A DNA stretch of 64,000 nucleotides from the NCBI RefSeq assembly GCF_900176645.1, contig NZ_FXAN01000047.1, positions 1 through 64,000 on the forward strand, given 5' to 3'. The position numbers were made by a program, and so were the translations under genes. The notes below the pieces were generated by a model. The model was given only the letters and a program-made list of their open reading frames with translations, was not told the origin of the DNA and did no database searches. Positions 8,330-17,560 of the stretch are shown piece by piece; position 1 is the first letter of the stretch, and every line of letters starts with the position of its first letter. The stretch is from Burkholderia singularis (GTDB lineage: Bacteria; Pseudomonadota; Gammaproteobacteria; Burkholderiales; Burkholderiaceae).

Positions 8330-8914
8330 ATGAATTCATTTAAAAAATTTTCCGATGGAATCGCGCAAGGCGGGAAAGACGTTTATCGCGGTATCGAGGA
8401 AATCGCAATTTCAACGATCAGTGGTATCGAACATAACGTCGAAGGAATGTTCGACGTGCTCAACGGCCTGCTGCACGGCGATTTCAGACGTGCATTCGCC
8501 GATCTCGGCGCGACCGTGCAAAACGGGGTGCGCAATGCGGAACGCGCGGCCGGCGCAGTGGTGCGCACCGCCAGCGCGTTGGTTACGGCCGTCCCCAATG
8601 CGGTGCTCGACGCGATGAGCCCGGAGGCTGCGCGCCTCGTGAAGAAATGCCAGCGAGGTATCGAGAGCGGCATCGAGAAAACCGTAAGCGATATCTACGA
8701 GGCCGGCGGCGGCGTGGCGCGGGGTATGTTCCGGAGCGTGACCGATATGGCTCGCGGGCGCACCGCCGATTGGCTGGAAAACGGGATCACTGTCCTCGGA
8801 AACGCCGCGATGCTGGTTTCGTTCGCGTCGCCTGTCCGCCTGGCGGGCGCGTTCGTCGCGAATGTCACCGAACAAACGCTGGCGAGCATCGGCAGGCGGG
8901 GAGGCGCGGGCTGA
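8330..8914 (+). CDS. Unknown 194-aa protein, candidate T3SS effector or translocator
   Basis: A 194-aa protein with no signal peptide and no recognised family. The N-terminus is polar (MNSFKKFSDGIAQGG). The middle is rich in amphipathic helices with Ala/Gly/Val pairs (VQNGVRNAERAAGAVVRTAS, LVTAVPNAVLDAM). Residues about 150-178 (ITVLGNAAMLVSFASPVRL) are hydrophobic enough to insert into membrane. It lies downstream of the hrpII box at 7700 and faces the T3SS genes. The leader is AT-rich and the ribosome binding site is weak. Placement and composition suggest a T3SS substrate or translocon-like protein; this is inference. Confidence 0.6.
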   Translation: MNSFKKFSDGIAQGGKDVYRGIEEIAISTISGIEHNVEGMFDVLNGLLHGDFRRAFADLGATVQNGVRNAERAAGAVVRTASALVTAVPNAVLDAMSPEAARLVKKCQRGIESGIEKTVSDIYEAGGGVARGMFRSVTDMARGRTADWLENGITVLGNAAMLVSFASPVRLAGAFVANVTEQTLASIGRRGGAG

Positions 8915-9326
8915 GAGCCCGGCGCAATGGCGTTCCGATATCGGCAAGCATTTCGTTGCCGCATTCGGATCGCCTTTGACCCGACAAACCGCGCACGCGG
9001 ATGCCGCGGCCGCGGCACCGGCGGAACCGGTGTGCCGAGCTGGAGCGCCGCCATATGGACGACGGGTTGGAGAGTATGCCGAGGCGACGATGCCAACCCG
9101 TCAGGTTCTTGAACATGCGAAACGGCTCACTCTCGACATGGACCGTCACCGCTGGCGAATGCGCGCGTTATCGCTTTGTACGGGGAATGAAATTGCCGAC
9201 TCGCGATCACCGGCGGCTTCGAATCATGACGAATCGACAGGGATGCACGGGTTTGCGGCGAGGATGTCGAATTCGACAATTTAATTCGATGAACGACGAA
9301 TTTATTCGGCCCGTTTTTTTATTGAA
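8915..9326. other. Intergenic region between candidate effector and hpaA-like gene
   Basis: About 410 nt between convergent genes. I see no convincing gene here: the open frames lack ribosome binding sites and recognisable protein composition. A short inverted repeat (CATTCG...CGAATG) lies near 9327, and no clear U-tract terminator was seen. Confidence 0.4.
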
Positions 9327-10070
9327 TCATTCGAGTGGCCGAATGACGCCCTGCGGCAAATTCAGCAACGTGACGCAGACTGCGCGTTCGTGCTGCGTTG
9401 GGGTGCGAGGCGCGTCCATCGCCTTGAACAACAGGGGCATCAGGAAGTACGCGCTAGATGCGTGCGGCGTCAGTTCTTTGCATAGACTCCACAGACATTC
9501 CAACGTCGGCGCATGATCCGTTCCTTTCAACAGGCCCCTGAGTCGGACCAGATTCAGGCAGGCGTGCGCTCCGTGGTTCAGCAATACGTCACGGCACGCA
9601 TCGGTGAACGAGCGATCATCCAGCGCGCCGATATCTTGGAGCAGCGCCGTCGACGACGACGATTTTTCCGGGGCATCGTCCGCATTCCGAAATATCGAGA
9701 GCAGTTTGAGCGACCTGCGTTGCTCCTGACCTTGCTCCTGTTGATTCGGATTGCCGCCGGCGCCGTCGCTTGGCGACGGCGCATCGAGGCCGTCGCGCCA
9801 CTCGAGTTCGCATTCGTTCCAACATTGCTCGTCGAAATTGTCGGCCGCCTGTCTAGTGCGCCGGCGAGTCAATTTGTTGACCGCTTTTCCAGCGCGCGCG
9901 GCGCTCGTCGACGATCTGCGCAAAGGTTCGCGCCCATATGAGAACCGGATGCTGTTTCGGTACAACGTGAAGAATTGAGCGTGATTGGGCACGCCGCCGA
10001 CGTCGCGTTTGTAGTCGGTTCGTCCGGCATGTTCGCAGTACGCCGGGCGGCTTGTCTGGATACGAGTCAT
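9327..10070 (-). CDS. HpaA/HrpV-position T3SS protein
   Basis: A 247-aa protein whose ATG overlaps the sctS stop by ATGA, so it is the last gene of the hrcU operon. Xanthomonas has hpaA after hrcS in the same place and Ralstonia has hrpV. The N-terminal half is basic and polar (RRSSTSAARAGKAVNKLTRR, then a Gln/Glu-rich linker). The C-terminal 110 residues are helical (LLQDIGALDDRSFTDACRD, LLKGTDHAPTLECLWSLC). HpaA is a secreted export-control protein. I assign this by position and length, because sequence similarity cannot be judged here. Confidence 0.6.
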   Translation of the reverse strand: MTRIQTSRPAYCEHAGRTDYKRDVGGVPNHAQFFTLYRNSIRFSYGREPLRRSSTSAARAGKAVNKLTRRRTRQAADNFDEQCWNECELEWRDGLDAPSPSDGAGGNPNQQEQGQEQRRSLKLLSIFRNADDAPEKSSSSTALLQDIGALDDRSFTDACRDVLLNHGAHACLNLVRLRGLLKGTDHAPTLECLWSLCKELTPHASSAYFLMPLLFKAMDAPRTPTQHERAVCVTLLNLPQGVIRPLE

Positions 10071-10330
10071 GACGGAATCGCGGTGCGCATGATTTCATTG
10101 GCCAAGCGCAGGATGGCCGCGCATGCCAAGGGGGCAGTGATGACGATCGCGAGCATGACCGCAATCAGTTTTGCCGCATGCGACAAGGTCTGATCTTGCA
10201 TGGACGTGATGGCCTGCAGGAAAGAAACGGTCAAGCCGACCAGCGCCGCAACGATGACGGGCGGCAGCGAAATAGCCAGGCACAGGAGCATGCCTTCGGT
10301 GGTGAAGCGCGTGAGTGTATGAATATCCAT
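10067..10330 (-). CDS. hrcS: T3SS export apparatus protein SctS
   Basis: An 87-aa inner-membrane protein with two transmembrane helices: residues about 14-38 (MLLCLAISLPPVIVAALVGL) and 51-73 (AAKLIAVMLAIVITAPLACA). The QDQTLSHAAK-type loop between them is typical of SctS/FliQ. It forms the export gate with SctR and SctT. It lies 34 nt after sctR, and its stop overlaps the next start. Confidence 0.92.
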   Translation of the reverse strand: MDIHTLTRFTTEGMLLCLAISLPPVIVAALVGLTVSFLQAITSMQDQTLSHAAKLIAVMLAIVITAPLACAAILRLANEIMRTAIPS

Positions 10331-10364
10331 ATCGGACCCTTCAGCGTGGGGCTGCCGACGAATG

Positions 10365-11015
10365 CTATCGATAGGTCAATATCAGGCCATGAACGAGCGT
10401 CGACCAGCCGTCCATCACGACGAACAACAGCAGCTTGAACGGAATCGCGACATTGGTGGGCGTGACTTGGTTGAGTCCCATCGCGAGCAAGATGTTGGCG
10501 ATGGTCAAGTCCACCACGATAAAGGCGATATACAACAGGAAGCCGATCTTGAAGGCGTCTGCCAGTTCCGTCAGCGCGAATGCCGGAGCGAGAACGATCA
10601 GATCGTCTTCGCGCAGCTTGTCGGCTTGTTCCTTGGGCCATATCGCCGACGCCGATCGCAACAGAAAACGCTTTTCGCGCTCATGCGCGTGCTTTTTCAG
10701 AAAGTTGCGAAACGGCTCGCGCGCGGCATCGAACGCTTGTATGACCACCTGTGTCGTCGGCATGCCGGTTTGCCGGTTTTCCAGCGTTTTTGCCGCAGTC
10801 ATGCCGATCGGCGCCATCACGTAGACCGACACGAGGATGGCGATGCTGTTGATCACCATATTGGGCGGCACCTGCTGCACGCCGAGCGCGTTGCGCAGCA
10901 GCCCGAGCACGACCACGATCTTCGCATACGAGGTGACGACCATCGCAATGAACGGCAGCAGGCTGAGCGCGATGACGACGAGCAGCAGCCCTGTAACATC
11001 AGTCAGTTGAAACAT
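10365..11015 (-). CDS. hrcR: T3SS export apparatus protein SctR
   Basis: A 216-aa SctR/FliP-family membrane protein of the export gate. Hallmarks are FIAMVVTSYAKIVVVLGLLR near the N-terminus, GVQQVPPNMVINSIAILVS, and the C-terminal ANILLAMGLNQVTPTNVAIP and PFKLLLFVVMDGW. I chose the ATG at 11015 (MFQLTDVTG), which overlaps the end of sctQ by 17 nt. An upstream in-frame ATG lies inside sctQ and would add 15 unlikely residues. Confidence 0.93.
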   Translation of the reverse strand: MFQLTDVTGLLLVVIALSLLPFIAMVVTSYAKIVVVLGLLRNALGVQQVPPNMVINSIAILVSVYVMAPIGMTAAKTLENRQTGMPTTQVVIQAFDAAREPFRNFLKKHAHEREKRFLLRSASAIWPKEQADKLREDDLIVLAPAFALTELADAFKIGFLLYIAFIVVDLTIANILLAMGLNQVTPTNVAIPFKLLLFVVMDGWSTLVHGLILTYR

Positions 11016-12225
11016 ATTCGGATGCCATCCGCAGGATTCGAACACCGAGATGTTCTCCAACGGTCACCATTTCTCCATAGCCGATCGTTTGCCCATGTGC
11101 GACGAGACGCAATTGGGCCTTGTCGACCGAGGTTTCCAGCTCGATCACATAACCGCTTCTCAATGAAGCGAGTTGAGTAAGCGAGAGTTTGACGATATCG
11201 ACTTCGAATTGAACCGGCACCTCCAGCTCTCCAATATGGATCAACTCGTCGGCCGAGCCGGTGAGATCGGATTCGGATGCGTCGGACATGACGGGCTCCT
11301 TGATAAGCACGAGAGATTGTCGATCGAACTCGACGGCGGCACATAAGCGGACGCACCTCGGCGCTCCCCAAGCAGCCGTTGCGAAAACGCTCGCACGGGG
11401 GGCGCCGGACGCATCAAGTAATTTGGCATTCAACGACGGATGCAGCGCGCGCAGGATCACATCGCCCGGTGCGAGCGCACGCAACGTATCGTATGCAAGC
11501 GGCTTGACGCCGATGATGAGCCGCCCCGGCAGACGCAACGAACCGAGCCGGGCGGCAGATAGCGGGGGGGCCAGCCGTTCGAGCGCCTGTATCGTTTTGT
11601 CGATATGCAGCACGAATTCGTGGCTGCGCCCAAGCGCCCGGCATGACAGTCTCAGCAAAGAGCGGTGGTCATGCTCGCCGGCCGGCGCTTGCCGGCGTAT
11701 CGCATGCACGCGCGGATGGTTCAAGCCGCATGGCGCCAGCAGTGTCAGCATGGGCTCGAGCAACGCGCGTGCAAGCGCTTGCCTTAAATCCGATCGAGCC
11801 GATTGCGCGTTCGGCATCGCCTGTTGCGGGGCGCCTGCGGTGCCGGCGCGTGGCGTCGCAGCCGTTTCATATGGCGGCTCGTCGGTTCCCACGGCCGCAG
11901 CCAACACCGGATATGCGTCCAGATCGAAGCCGACGGATACCGTCAACTCGCTTGATTGCACGCTGAACGAAAGCCGCGCGAGCGCCGGGTGTTGCCATTC
12001 GGGCAACCGATCGAGCGGTTCGATGCTCAGATGCGCGATCTCGCCGCGCGCCTCTATATACGCAATCAGTCGCTGGTTGCAGAGTATGCGCGTGATGTTT
12101 GCCATCGACGAATCGATGGCGGGCAGGTTCAACGGACGGTGTTCGGCGTCGATGATCTTCGAGAAGCGCGGCAGCGATTCGAATTCAGCGGACTGTACCG
12201 TTTCGATGGGCGATTCGATGGGCAT
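10999..12225 (-). CDS. hrcQ: T3SS C-ring/sorting platform protein SctQ
   Basis: An SctQ-type protein of about 408 aa. The C-terminal SpoA (SPOA/FliN-like) domain is clear: IGELEVPVQFEVDIVKLSLT, LRSGYVIELETSVDKAQLRL, GEMVTVGEHLGVRIL. The N-terminal part is more divergent. The start is uncertain: the frame is open back to a GTG at 12375, inside sctP. The ATG at 12225 has GAGG 9 nt upstream, so I prefer it; an ATG at 12240 is an alternative. HrcQ forms the cytoplasmic sorting platform with SctK and SctL. Confidence 0.82.
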   Translation of the reverse strand: MPIESPIETVQSAEFESLPRFSKIIDAEHRPLNLPAIDSSMANITRILCNQRLIAYIEARGEIAHLSIEPLDRLPEWQHPALARLSFSVQSSELTVSVGFDLDAYPVLAAAVGTDEPPYETAATPRAGTAGAPQQAMPNAQSARSDLRQALARALLEPMLTLLAPCGLNHPRVHAIRRQAPAGEHDHRSLLRLSCRALGRSHEFVLHIDKTIQALERLAPPLSAARLGSLRLPGRLIIGVKPLAYDTLRALAPGDVILRALHPSLNAKLLDASGAPRASVFATAAWGAPRCVRLCAAVEFDRQSLVLIKEPVMSDASESDLTGSADELIHIGELEVPVQFEVDIVKLSLTQLASLRSGYVIELETSVDKAQLRLVAHGQTIGYGEMVTVGEHLGVRILRMASEYVSTD

Positions 12226-12310
12226 TGGCGATGACCTCATCTCGTCCGCCACGGCCTCAAGGCTTCCGGTTTTTGCTTTCGAAGCGTCGAACCAGGCCAA
12301 TGCAAGTTGG

Positions 12311-12988
12311 TTACCATACGAAAATCTCGATTTGGCGCGTTTCACCGCAAGCGCGTAGCGTCTGATCAAGCTCACGTTGAAGTGCGCCGCTATGGTTCAA
12401 CAGTAACTGTTTTATTTGCGATACCGAAGTATCGAAGCGAAGTTGCACGAGGATTGGCGAAAACGACAGCGTCAGCCGGGTCGGTCCGAAATAATCTTCA
12501 TCCAGCGGAAAATGAATTTGCCATTCGCCGAAATCTAGCGTGGCGAGGCCGTTGTAAAGCGATGCGATATGCTGGCCGAGTTTCGCGACGGCGGCTGCAG
12601 GAGTGAGGCGCCGTTGGGCGATGTCGGTTTTTTTCGCCCGCCGATCAGAAGAACCGGCACTGGCGCAGGCATCGGGGCCGGAATCGGTATCGGCACGATA
12701 ATCGTCGGTATCGTCGTTGCCGTCGGCAGGCGGCAACGAGTCGGCGGCCAACGTTCCGTCATGGGCGGCGCCCTGTTGCGGTCGCGACTGAATCGGGCCG
12801 GATGCCTGACCCGCGTTCGAAGTGCAACGGCGCCGTGAGCGCTCCCAGGCAACCAGGGTAAGACGATTCTCCGCGGACGCGGGTTTTCGCGGCCCGGAGC
12901 CGGCTAAGAGACTGCCAGGCTCCTGGGCTGCATCGGATTTACGCCGAGCGTGCGGTGCGCCGATGCGCTCCGCGATATGGTTTGCCAT
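12311..12988 (-). CDS. hpaP: T3SS substrate-specificity switch protein HpaP/HpaC (SctP)
   Basis: A 225-aa protein between sctV and sctQ, the position of hpaC (Xanthomonas) and hpaP (Ralstonia), which switch export from early to late substrates. The first 130 residues are polar, basic and low-complexity, as in T3S4-type proteins. The C-terminal 95 residues form the conserved domain (GEWQIHFPLDEDYFGPTRL, SFSPILVQLRFDTS). It starts 15 nt after the sctV stop. Assignment rests on position, length and domain layout. Confidence 0.75.
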   Translation of the reverse strand: MANHIAERIGAPHARRKSDAAQEPGSLLAGSGPRKPASAENRLTLVAWERSRRRCTSNAGQASGPIQSRPQQGAAHDGTLAADSLPPADGNDDTDDYRADTDSGPDACASAGSSDRRAKKTDIAQRRLTPAAAVAKLGQHIASLYNGLATLDFGEWQIHFPLDEDYFGPTRLTLSFSPILVQLRFDTSVSQIKQLLLNHSGALQRELDQTLRACGETRQIEIFVW

Positions 12989-13003
12989 CCTACGCGTTCC
13001 GCC

Positions 13004-15097
13004 TTAAATGGTGACCCGGCCGAGCGGCTTGAGTTCGATCTGCTCTCCAAGCTCCTGGTACGAATAAACCGACAGCCACGGCAGCCTCGTTTCGATCATT
13101 CTTCGCACATAGCGCCGGATATCCATCGAGGTGACCACGGCGATCCGGTTGCGAGGCGAATCATGAATCAGCGATTCGACCTTGTTGACCAGGATGTTGA
13201 TTTCGTCGGGCGGCAGCGCAAGATAATTGCCGGTCGGGGTTTGCTTGATCGATTGCCGAATATGTTGTTCGACAGGCAGATCGAAAAGCACCGCGCAAAG
13301 CGCAGGCTCTCCATTAGCCGCTTGATGCGCCAGCAAGTGAGACATGTCGCCGCGCACGTACTCGGTGAGCATCAGGAGATCCTTCTCCTTGGGGCCCCAT
13401 TGAATGAGGCTCTCCATGATCGATCGGACGTTGCGGATCGGAACCTGCTCTTCGAGCAGCCGGCGGAACACTTCCGCGATACGTTGCGGCGCAAGCACCT
13501 TTTGAACTTCGGCTACCAAGCCGGGATAGTCGACCGCAGCTTGATCCAGTATCCATTGCGTCTCCTGAACGCCTAGAAACTGCGGTGCATGATGTCGAAT
13601 CATCCCAATCGCTGCATGGGCGATCACGCGCTCGATGCGCCACACTTCCGCCTTGGGTGGCGCGGCGCGTTCGTCTGCCCAGCGCGTTGGCGCGCCTGTT
13701 GCGTCGATCGGCCCGAACGTTTCCGCGTTCGGCGCCGGCGGCGTTGCGTCATTCGTCGCACTCAACGGGTGATACGGCGCGCATCGTTCGGGTTCGGGCA
13801 GCATGACCTTGCCTGACGGAAGATCGATCTTCAGCTTGGGCACATCGTGTACGAGAATTTCGCCAGTGGCTTCGGGCAGTGCGGGGTGAGGCCACATCGC
13901 AATGCCGGGAAACGGCAGCCCCAGTTCCTGTTGCAGATGCGCGCGCTCAAGTGCGAACGCACGCTCGAGTGCGGGCATCGTCAGCCGGGGGACCACGTCC
14001 GGCGAAAGGCGAATGCCGATCGGGCACGCGAAGGGCGGAGCGCTGGTCAGGATGGCAGGCATTTCGCTCTTCGCGCCTGGGCGTTGCATCGATTGCAACG
14101 CGTCGGATTCGGTTCCCGGCGCGCTGTGCCGATGTTTCGCATTGAGATGATAGGCGGCGATTGCGAGAATGGCGGCGAGCATCACGAAGAGCAGGGACGG
14201 GAATCCGGGCACCGCGGCGAAGCCGAGCAGCAGCACCGCGGTGAAGTACAGCGCGCGCGAATTCGACGTGAGCTGCCGGCCAATATCGTCGCCGAGCGAG
14301 CCGGCGCGCGGCTGGCTTTCGTCCACGACGCGCGTGGTCATGACGCCTGCGGCCACCGACAGAAGCAGCGACGGAATTTGCGAGACCATCGCATCGCCGA
14401 TCGATAGGACAGAGAAGCGATTTGCCGCTTCGCCCGTCGTCATGCCGTGATAAACGACGCCGACGGCAATGCCGGCAACGATATTGATCAGCGTGATGAC
14501 GAGCCCTGCGATCGCGTCACCTTTGACGAATTTCATCGCGCCATCCATTCCGCCATGCAGTTGGCTTTCGATGGCGAGCAGCGCGCGTTTGCGACGCGCT
14601 TCGTCGGCGGTCAGCAGATTGGCGCGCAGGTCCGCGTCGATACTCATCTGCTTGCCGGGCAACGCGTCGAGCGTGAAGCGCGCACCGACTTCCGCCACGC
14701 GCTCTGAACCTTTCGCAATCACGATGAATTGAACCGTCGCGATAATCACGAACACCACCAGCCCGACGACCAAGTTTCCGCCGACCACCAGCCTGCCGAA
14801 ACTTTCGATGATATGTCCGGCGTCCGCCTTGAGCAGAATGGATTTGGTCGACGCGATGTTGAGCGACAGGCGGTACAGCGTAGTGAACAGCAGCAGCGCG
14901 GGAAAGGCCGATAGCGACACGATATTGGTCACATACAACGTGACCATCAGAAGCGTGACGCTGAGCGTGATATTGATGCCGAGCAAAATGTCGATGATCG
15001 CGGGCGGCAGCGGCAGAATCATCAGCGAGATGATCGCGACGATCAGCAGTGCGACGCCGACTTCGCCACCGGCCGGAAGCTTGAGTGATTTGAACAT
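13004..15097 (-). CDS. hrcV: T3SS major export gate protein SctV
   Basis: A 697-aa inner-membrane SctV/FlhA protein. The N-terminal half has multiple transmembrane helices (VALLIVAIISLMILPLPPA, IDILLGINITLSVTLLMVTL) and the signature FPALLLFTTLYRLSLNIAST. The linker region includes RFTLDALPGKQMSIDADLR. The C-terminal cytoplasmic domain forms the nonameric ring that docks chaperones. I chose the ATG at 15097 (MFKSLKLP); the earlier in-frame start at 15124 is a TTG. It follows sctU closely in the same operon. Confidence 0.95.
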   Translation of the reverse strand: MFKSLKLPAGGEVGVALLIVAIISLMILPLPPAIIDILLGINITLSVTLLMVTLYVTNIVSLSAFPALLLFTTLYRLSLNIASTKSILLKADAGHIIESFGRLVVGGNLVVGLVVFVIIATVQFIVIAKGSERVAEVGARFTLDALPGKQMSIDADLRANLLTADEARRKRALLAIESQLHGGMDGAMKFVKGDAIAGLVITLINIVAGIAVGVVYHGMTTGEAANRFSVLSIGDAMVSQIPSLLLSVAAGVMTTRVVDESQPRAGSLGDDIGRQLTSNSRALYFTAVLLLGFAAVPGFPSLLFVMLAAILAIAAYHLNAKHRHSAPGTESDALQSMQRPGAKSEMPAILTSAPPFACPIGIRLSPDVVPRLTMPALERAFALERAHLQQELGLPFPGIAMWPHPALPEATGEILVHDVPKLKIDLPSGKVMLPEPERCAPYHPLSATNDATPPAPNAETFGPIDATGAPTRWADERAAPPKAEVWRIERVIAHAAIGMIRHHAPQFLGVQETQWILDQAAVDYPGLVAEVQKVLAPQRIAEVFRRLLEEQVPIRNVRSIMESLIQWGPKEKDLLMLTEYVRGDMSHLLAHQAANGEPALCAVLFDLPVEQHIRQSIKQTPTGNYLALPPDEINILVNKVESLIHDSPRNRIAVVTSMDIRRYVRRMIETRLPWLSVYSYQELGEQIELKPLGRVTI

Positions 15098-15120
15098 AGG
15101 TGTTCGGTTTTCCTGCGGAA

Positions 15121-16191
15121 TCAACCGCCGTTATGCGCGATGCCGGCATCCGGGCCGACTGTTTCGAGCCAGTGCAGGATGGTGGCCACGGCCTGGAACA
15201 GCGATTCCGGAATGGGTTCGTCTATGCCGACTTTATATAGCTCCCGTGCCACTGGCGGATTGCCGATGATGGGCACGCCGGCTTCCATTGCCACACGCCG
15301 CAATTGCGCGGCGCTTTCGTCGACGCCCTTGGCTACCACGCGCGGCAATAGATCCTCTGGTGGCCGGTAACGCACGGCCACCGCGTAATGGGTGGGATTG
15401 ACCACCAGCATGTTCGCGGTTTCGACTCGCTTGGACGGCGGAGGCGAGGAAACCAGCGCGCGCGCGAGGCGGCGGCGTTCCCCTTTGATCAGCGGGTCGC
15501 CTTCCTCATTCTTGAACTCGCGCTTGACCTCGTCCTTGCTCATCTTCATTTCTTTGATGAACATCGCGCGCTGTAATTTGATGTCGACCACGCCCACCAG
15601 GACGAAGACTGCGGCAGCGATCATGAACAGCCTGAGCGAGATATGCCAAAGCAACGCGGGAAGTTCGGACAGCGGCTGGTACAGGAAGCCGGCGATCAAC
15701 GGAAACAGCCCTTCGATACTTTTCCACATCGCGATGCCGATAATGGCGGCCTTGATGACCATCTTCACGAAATCGAGCAGCGTGCGCATCGAGAAGATCC
15801 GCTTGAGCCCGCTGGCGGGATTGACGGCTGCGGGGTTGGGCGTGACCGGTTTCATGGATATCTGCAGGCCGACCTGGGCGGCCGAGACGCCGATCGAAGC
15901 AAGAACGGCGACGGCGACGCAAGGCACGGTGGCGATGAGCATGAGTCCGGCCAATTTATAGGTCTGCGCGAGGATGTTCGCCAACGAGTGATCGCCGTCG
16001 ATGAAGCCGATCGGTATTTTCACGATGCTCCGAAACGTATCGCCCAGATGATCCGTCATCACGATCAGGAGCACGATCGTTGCCGATAGCGTGACCGCCT
16101 CGGTGAAGTCGCGGCTATTCGAGACCTTGCCTTCCTTGCGGCTGTCGCGGAGTTTTTTGTCGGTTGGCTCCTCGGTTTTTTCGTCACTCAT
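15121..16191 (-). CDS. hrcU: T3SS autoprotease SctU
   Basis: A 356-aa export-apparatus protein with four N-terminal transmembrane segments and a cytoplasmic domain. The self-cleavage motif NPTH is at residues 265-268 (VVNPTHYAV). The start MSDEKTEEPTDKKLRDSRKE is the family hallmark. It opens the operon hrcU-hrcV-hpaP-hrcQ-hrcR-hrcS-hpaA. No exact TTCG-N16-TTCG box was found in the 300 nt upstream, so its promoter is either a degenerate box or lies further away. Confidence 0.95.
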   Translation of the reverse strand: MSDEKTEEPTDKKLRDSRKEGKVSNSRDFTEAVTLSATIVLLIVMTDHLGDTFRSIVKIPIGFIDGDHSLANILAQTYKLAGLMLIATVPCVAVAVLASIGVSAAQVGLQISMKPVTPNPAAVNPASGLKRIFSMRTLLDFVKMVIKAAIIGIAMWKSIEGLFPLIAGFLYQPLSELPALLWHISLRLFMIAAAVFVLVGVVDIKLQRAMFIKEMKMSKDEVKREFKNEEGDPLIKGERRRLARALVSSPPPSKRVETANMLVVNPTHYAVAVRYRPPEDLLPRVVAKGVDESAAQLRRVAMEAGVPIIGNPPVARELYKVGIDEPIPESLFQAVATILHWLETVGPDAGIAHNGG

Positions 16192-16341
16192 CGACTACCT
16201 GTCCAAAGCTTGTCTATCCGTTGCGCCATAACCATTTCGCGCATTCGCGACGGCGTATTCATCGTGCGTGTAGGAAATCATGCGTACTCCAGAGGGTTCC
16301 GGACGACGCCACTGCATCTTTCATGAATTGAAGGAAAACGG

Positions 16342-16366
16342 GCGGCATGGATGAAATCCATGCCGC
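16342..16366 (-). terminator. Terminator-like hairpin after the DUF1521 gene
   Basis: A perfect 11-bp stem (GCGGCATGGAT / ATCCATGCCGC) with a 3-nt loop lies 124 nt past the stop of the DUF1521 gene. On the minus strand it is followed by CCGTTTTCC, a short U-tract. It separates the accessory secreted-protein genes from the hrcU operon. Confidence 0.6.
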
Positions 16367-16489
16367 TCGCAAGTCATCAGGCATCGATTCGGCCCGTATG
16401 TCGTGCTTGCGCGTAGTCGCGACCTATGCGCCGATATCGAGCTTCGTTCTCTGTTTCGTCACTCCGGCGGTGTCGCCGGGAAAGCCGGG

Positions 16490-17560
16490 TCATGCCGCTG
16501 CCGCGAACGGCTTGGCAGTATCCATCTGCGCTCCATTATTGATGTCTTGAGAGGTGACGAGATCGATGACGCGGCCGTCGGCCGTCAGTTGCAGATTGTT
16601 GCGCGAGACATTGGCATCGAAGTTATTCGCAATTTGATTGCCGTTTCCGCGTGCGAAGTTGACGCTCAAATCACCGCCGCCATTCACATTGTTGACGAAT
16701 GCATAGGCATTCTGATCGACTACGCCAAAATTCTTGACGCGATACGCGCCGGGGTGAGCCGGATCCTGTTCGGTATTCATGAGCACTCGTGAGCCGTCCG
16801 GCAACCGAAGGTCAGCCGCACCCTTGAACATATTGCCTTTGCCGCTTGCATCGGTGATATGAGGGTCTCCCCAGATGCTTCGCAATTTCTTGCCGTCGGG
16901 GCCGTAAATATTGATCGACGAATCACCGCCTTTTTGCGTCGGCTGATTAGCTTCGATGCGATAGCCGCCATGCGTCGTCATCGACGCTGAGCCGCTGTAG
17001 CCGTTCTTTGACGGCTTCAGCGCGAGCGACGATTGAATTTCCGGCGTGCGACGGTCCGGCGCGCAGCCAATCGGAACAGGCGATTGACCAGGACATGCCG
17101 GATTCGCCGGGCGGTTCCCGCCACAATCACAATTGCCCTGGCCGTTTCCGTTGTAAGCACTGGTCGACAATGAGCCTTGTGGAGTGCCAAACGGCGAAGC
17201 CGGCAGGTTTTGCCCGTTGGTTGCGCCGTTTGCCGGTGAACCTTGTTGGCCACCGAACAGAGACGGCAGCGAACCCGCACCGCCGGCGGGATTATTGGAC
17301 GGAGAATTCGCTTGGCCGCCCACCGGATTCGTTGACGGGGGTTGTCCGTAGCCAGCGTCGTTCGCCGGTGAGGGCTGAGCGTTACCGGCCGTGTTGGGCT
17401 TGAATCCGTTCTGCTGCATTTGCGACATGTAGCGGCCTATGAAATAAGCCAGTACACCCAGCATCATCATCTGGCTCGGCGAGATCTGCGATGCATTGCC
17501 GAAATTCGCCGAATTGATATTCGGAAAATAGTTTGTCGATGCCGTTGATAGATTATCCAT
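16490..17560 (-). CDS. DUF1521 (metal-induced autocleavage) candidate T3SS effector
   Basis: A 356-aa protein. Residues 1-180 are rich in Asn, Pro, Gly, Ser and Gln, with one hydrophobic stretch (31-43, MMMLGVLAYFIGR) and a CDC motif near 144. Residues about 195-345 are a DUF1521 domain: GGYRIEANQPTQKGGDSSIN, then IWGDPHITD with D232-P233 in the GDPH motif, then an Asn/Gly-rich part. In NopE1 of Bradyrhizobium, a T3SS effector, this domain cuts itself at GD-PH when calcium binds. The gene sits inside the T3SS island next to hpaB, so it is probably a secreted effector or accessory protein. Cleavage here is inferred from the motif. Confidence 0.78.
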   Translation of the reverse strand: MDNLSTASTNYFPNINSANFGNASQISPSQMMMLGVLAYFIGRYMSQMQQNGFKPNTAGNAQPSPANDAGYGQPPSTNPVGGQANSPSNNPAGGAGSLPSLFGGQQGSPANGATNGQNLPASPFGTPQGSLSTSAYNGNGQGNCDCGGNRPANPACPGQSPVPIGCAPDRRTPEIQSSLALKPSKNGYSGSASMTTHGGYRIEANQPTQKGGDSSINIYGPDGKKLRSIWGDPHITDASGKGNMFKGAADLRLPDGSRVLMNTEQDPAHPGAYRVKNFGVVDQNAYAFVNNVNGGGDLSVNFARGNGNQIANNFDANVSRNNLQLTADGRVIDLVTSQDINNGAQMDTAKPFAAAA

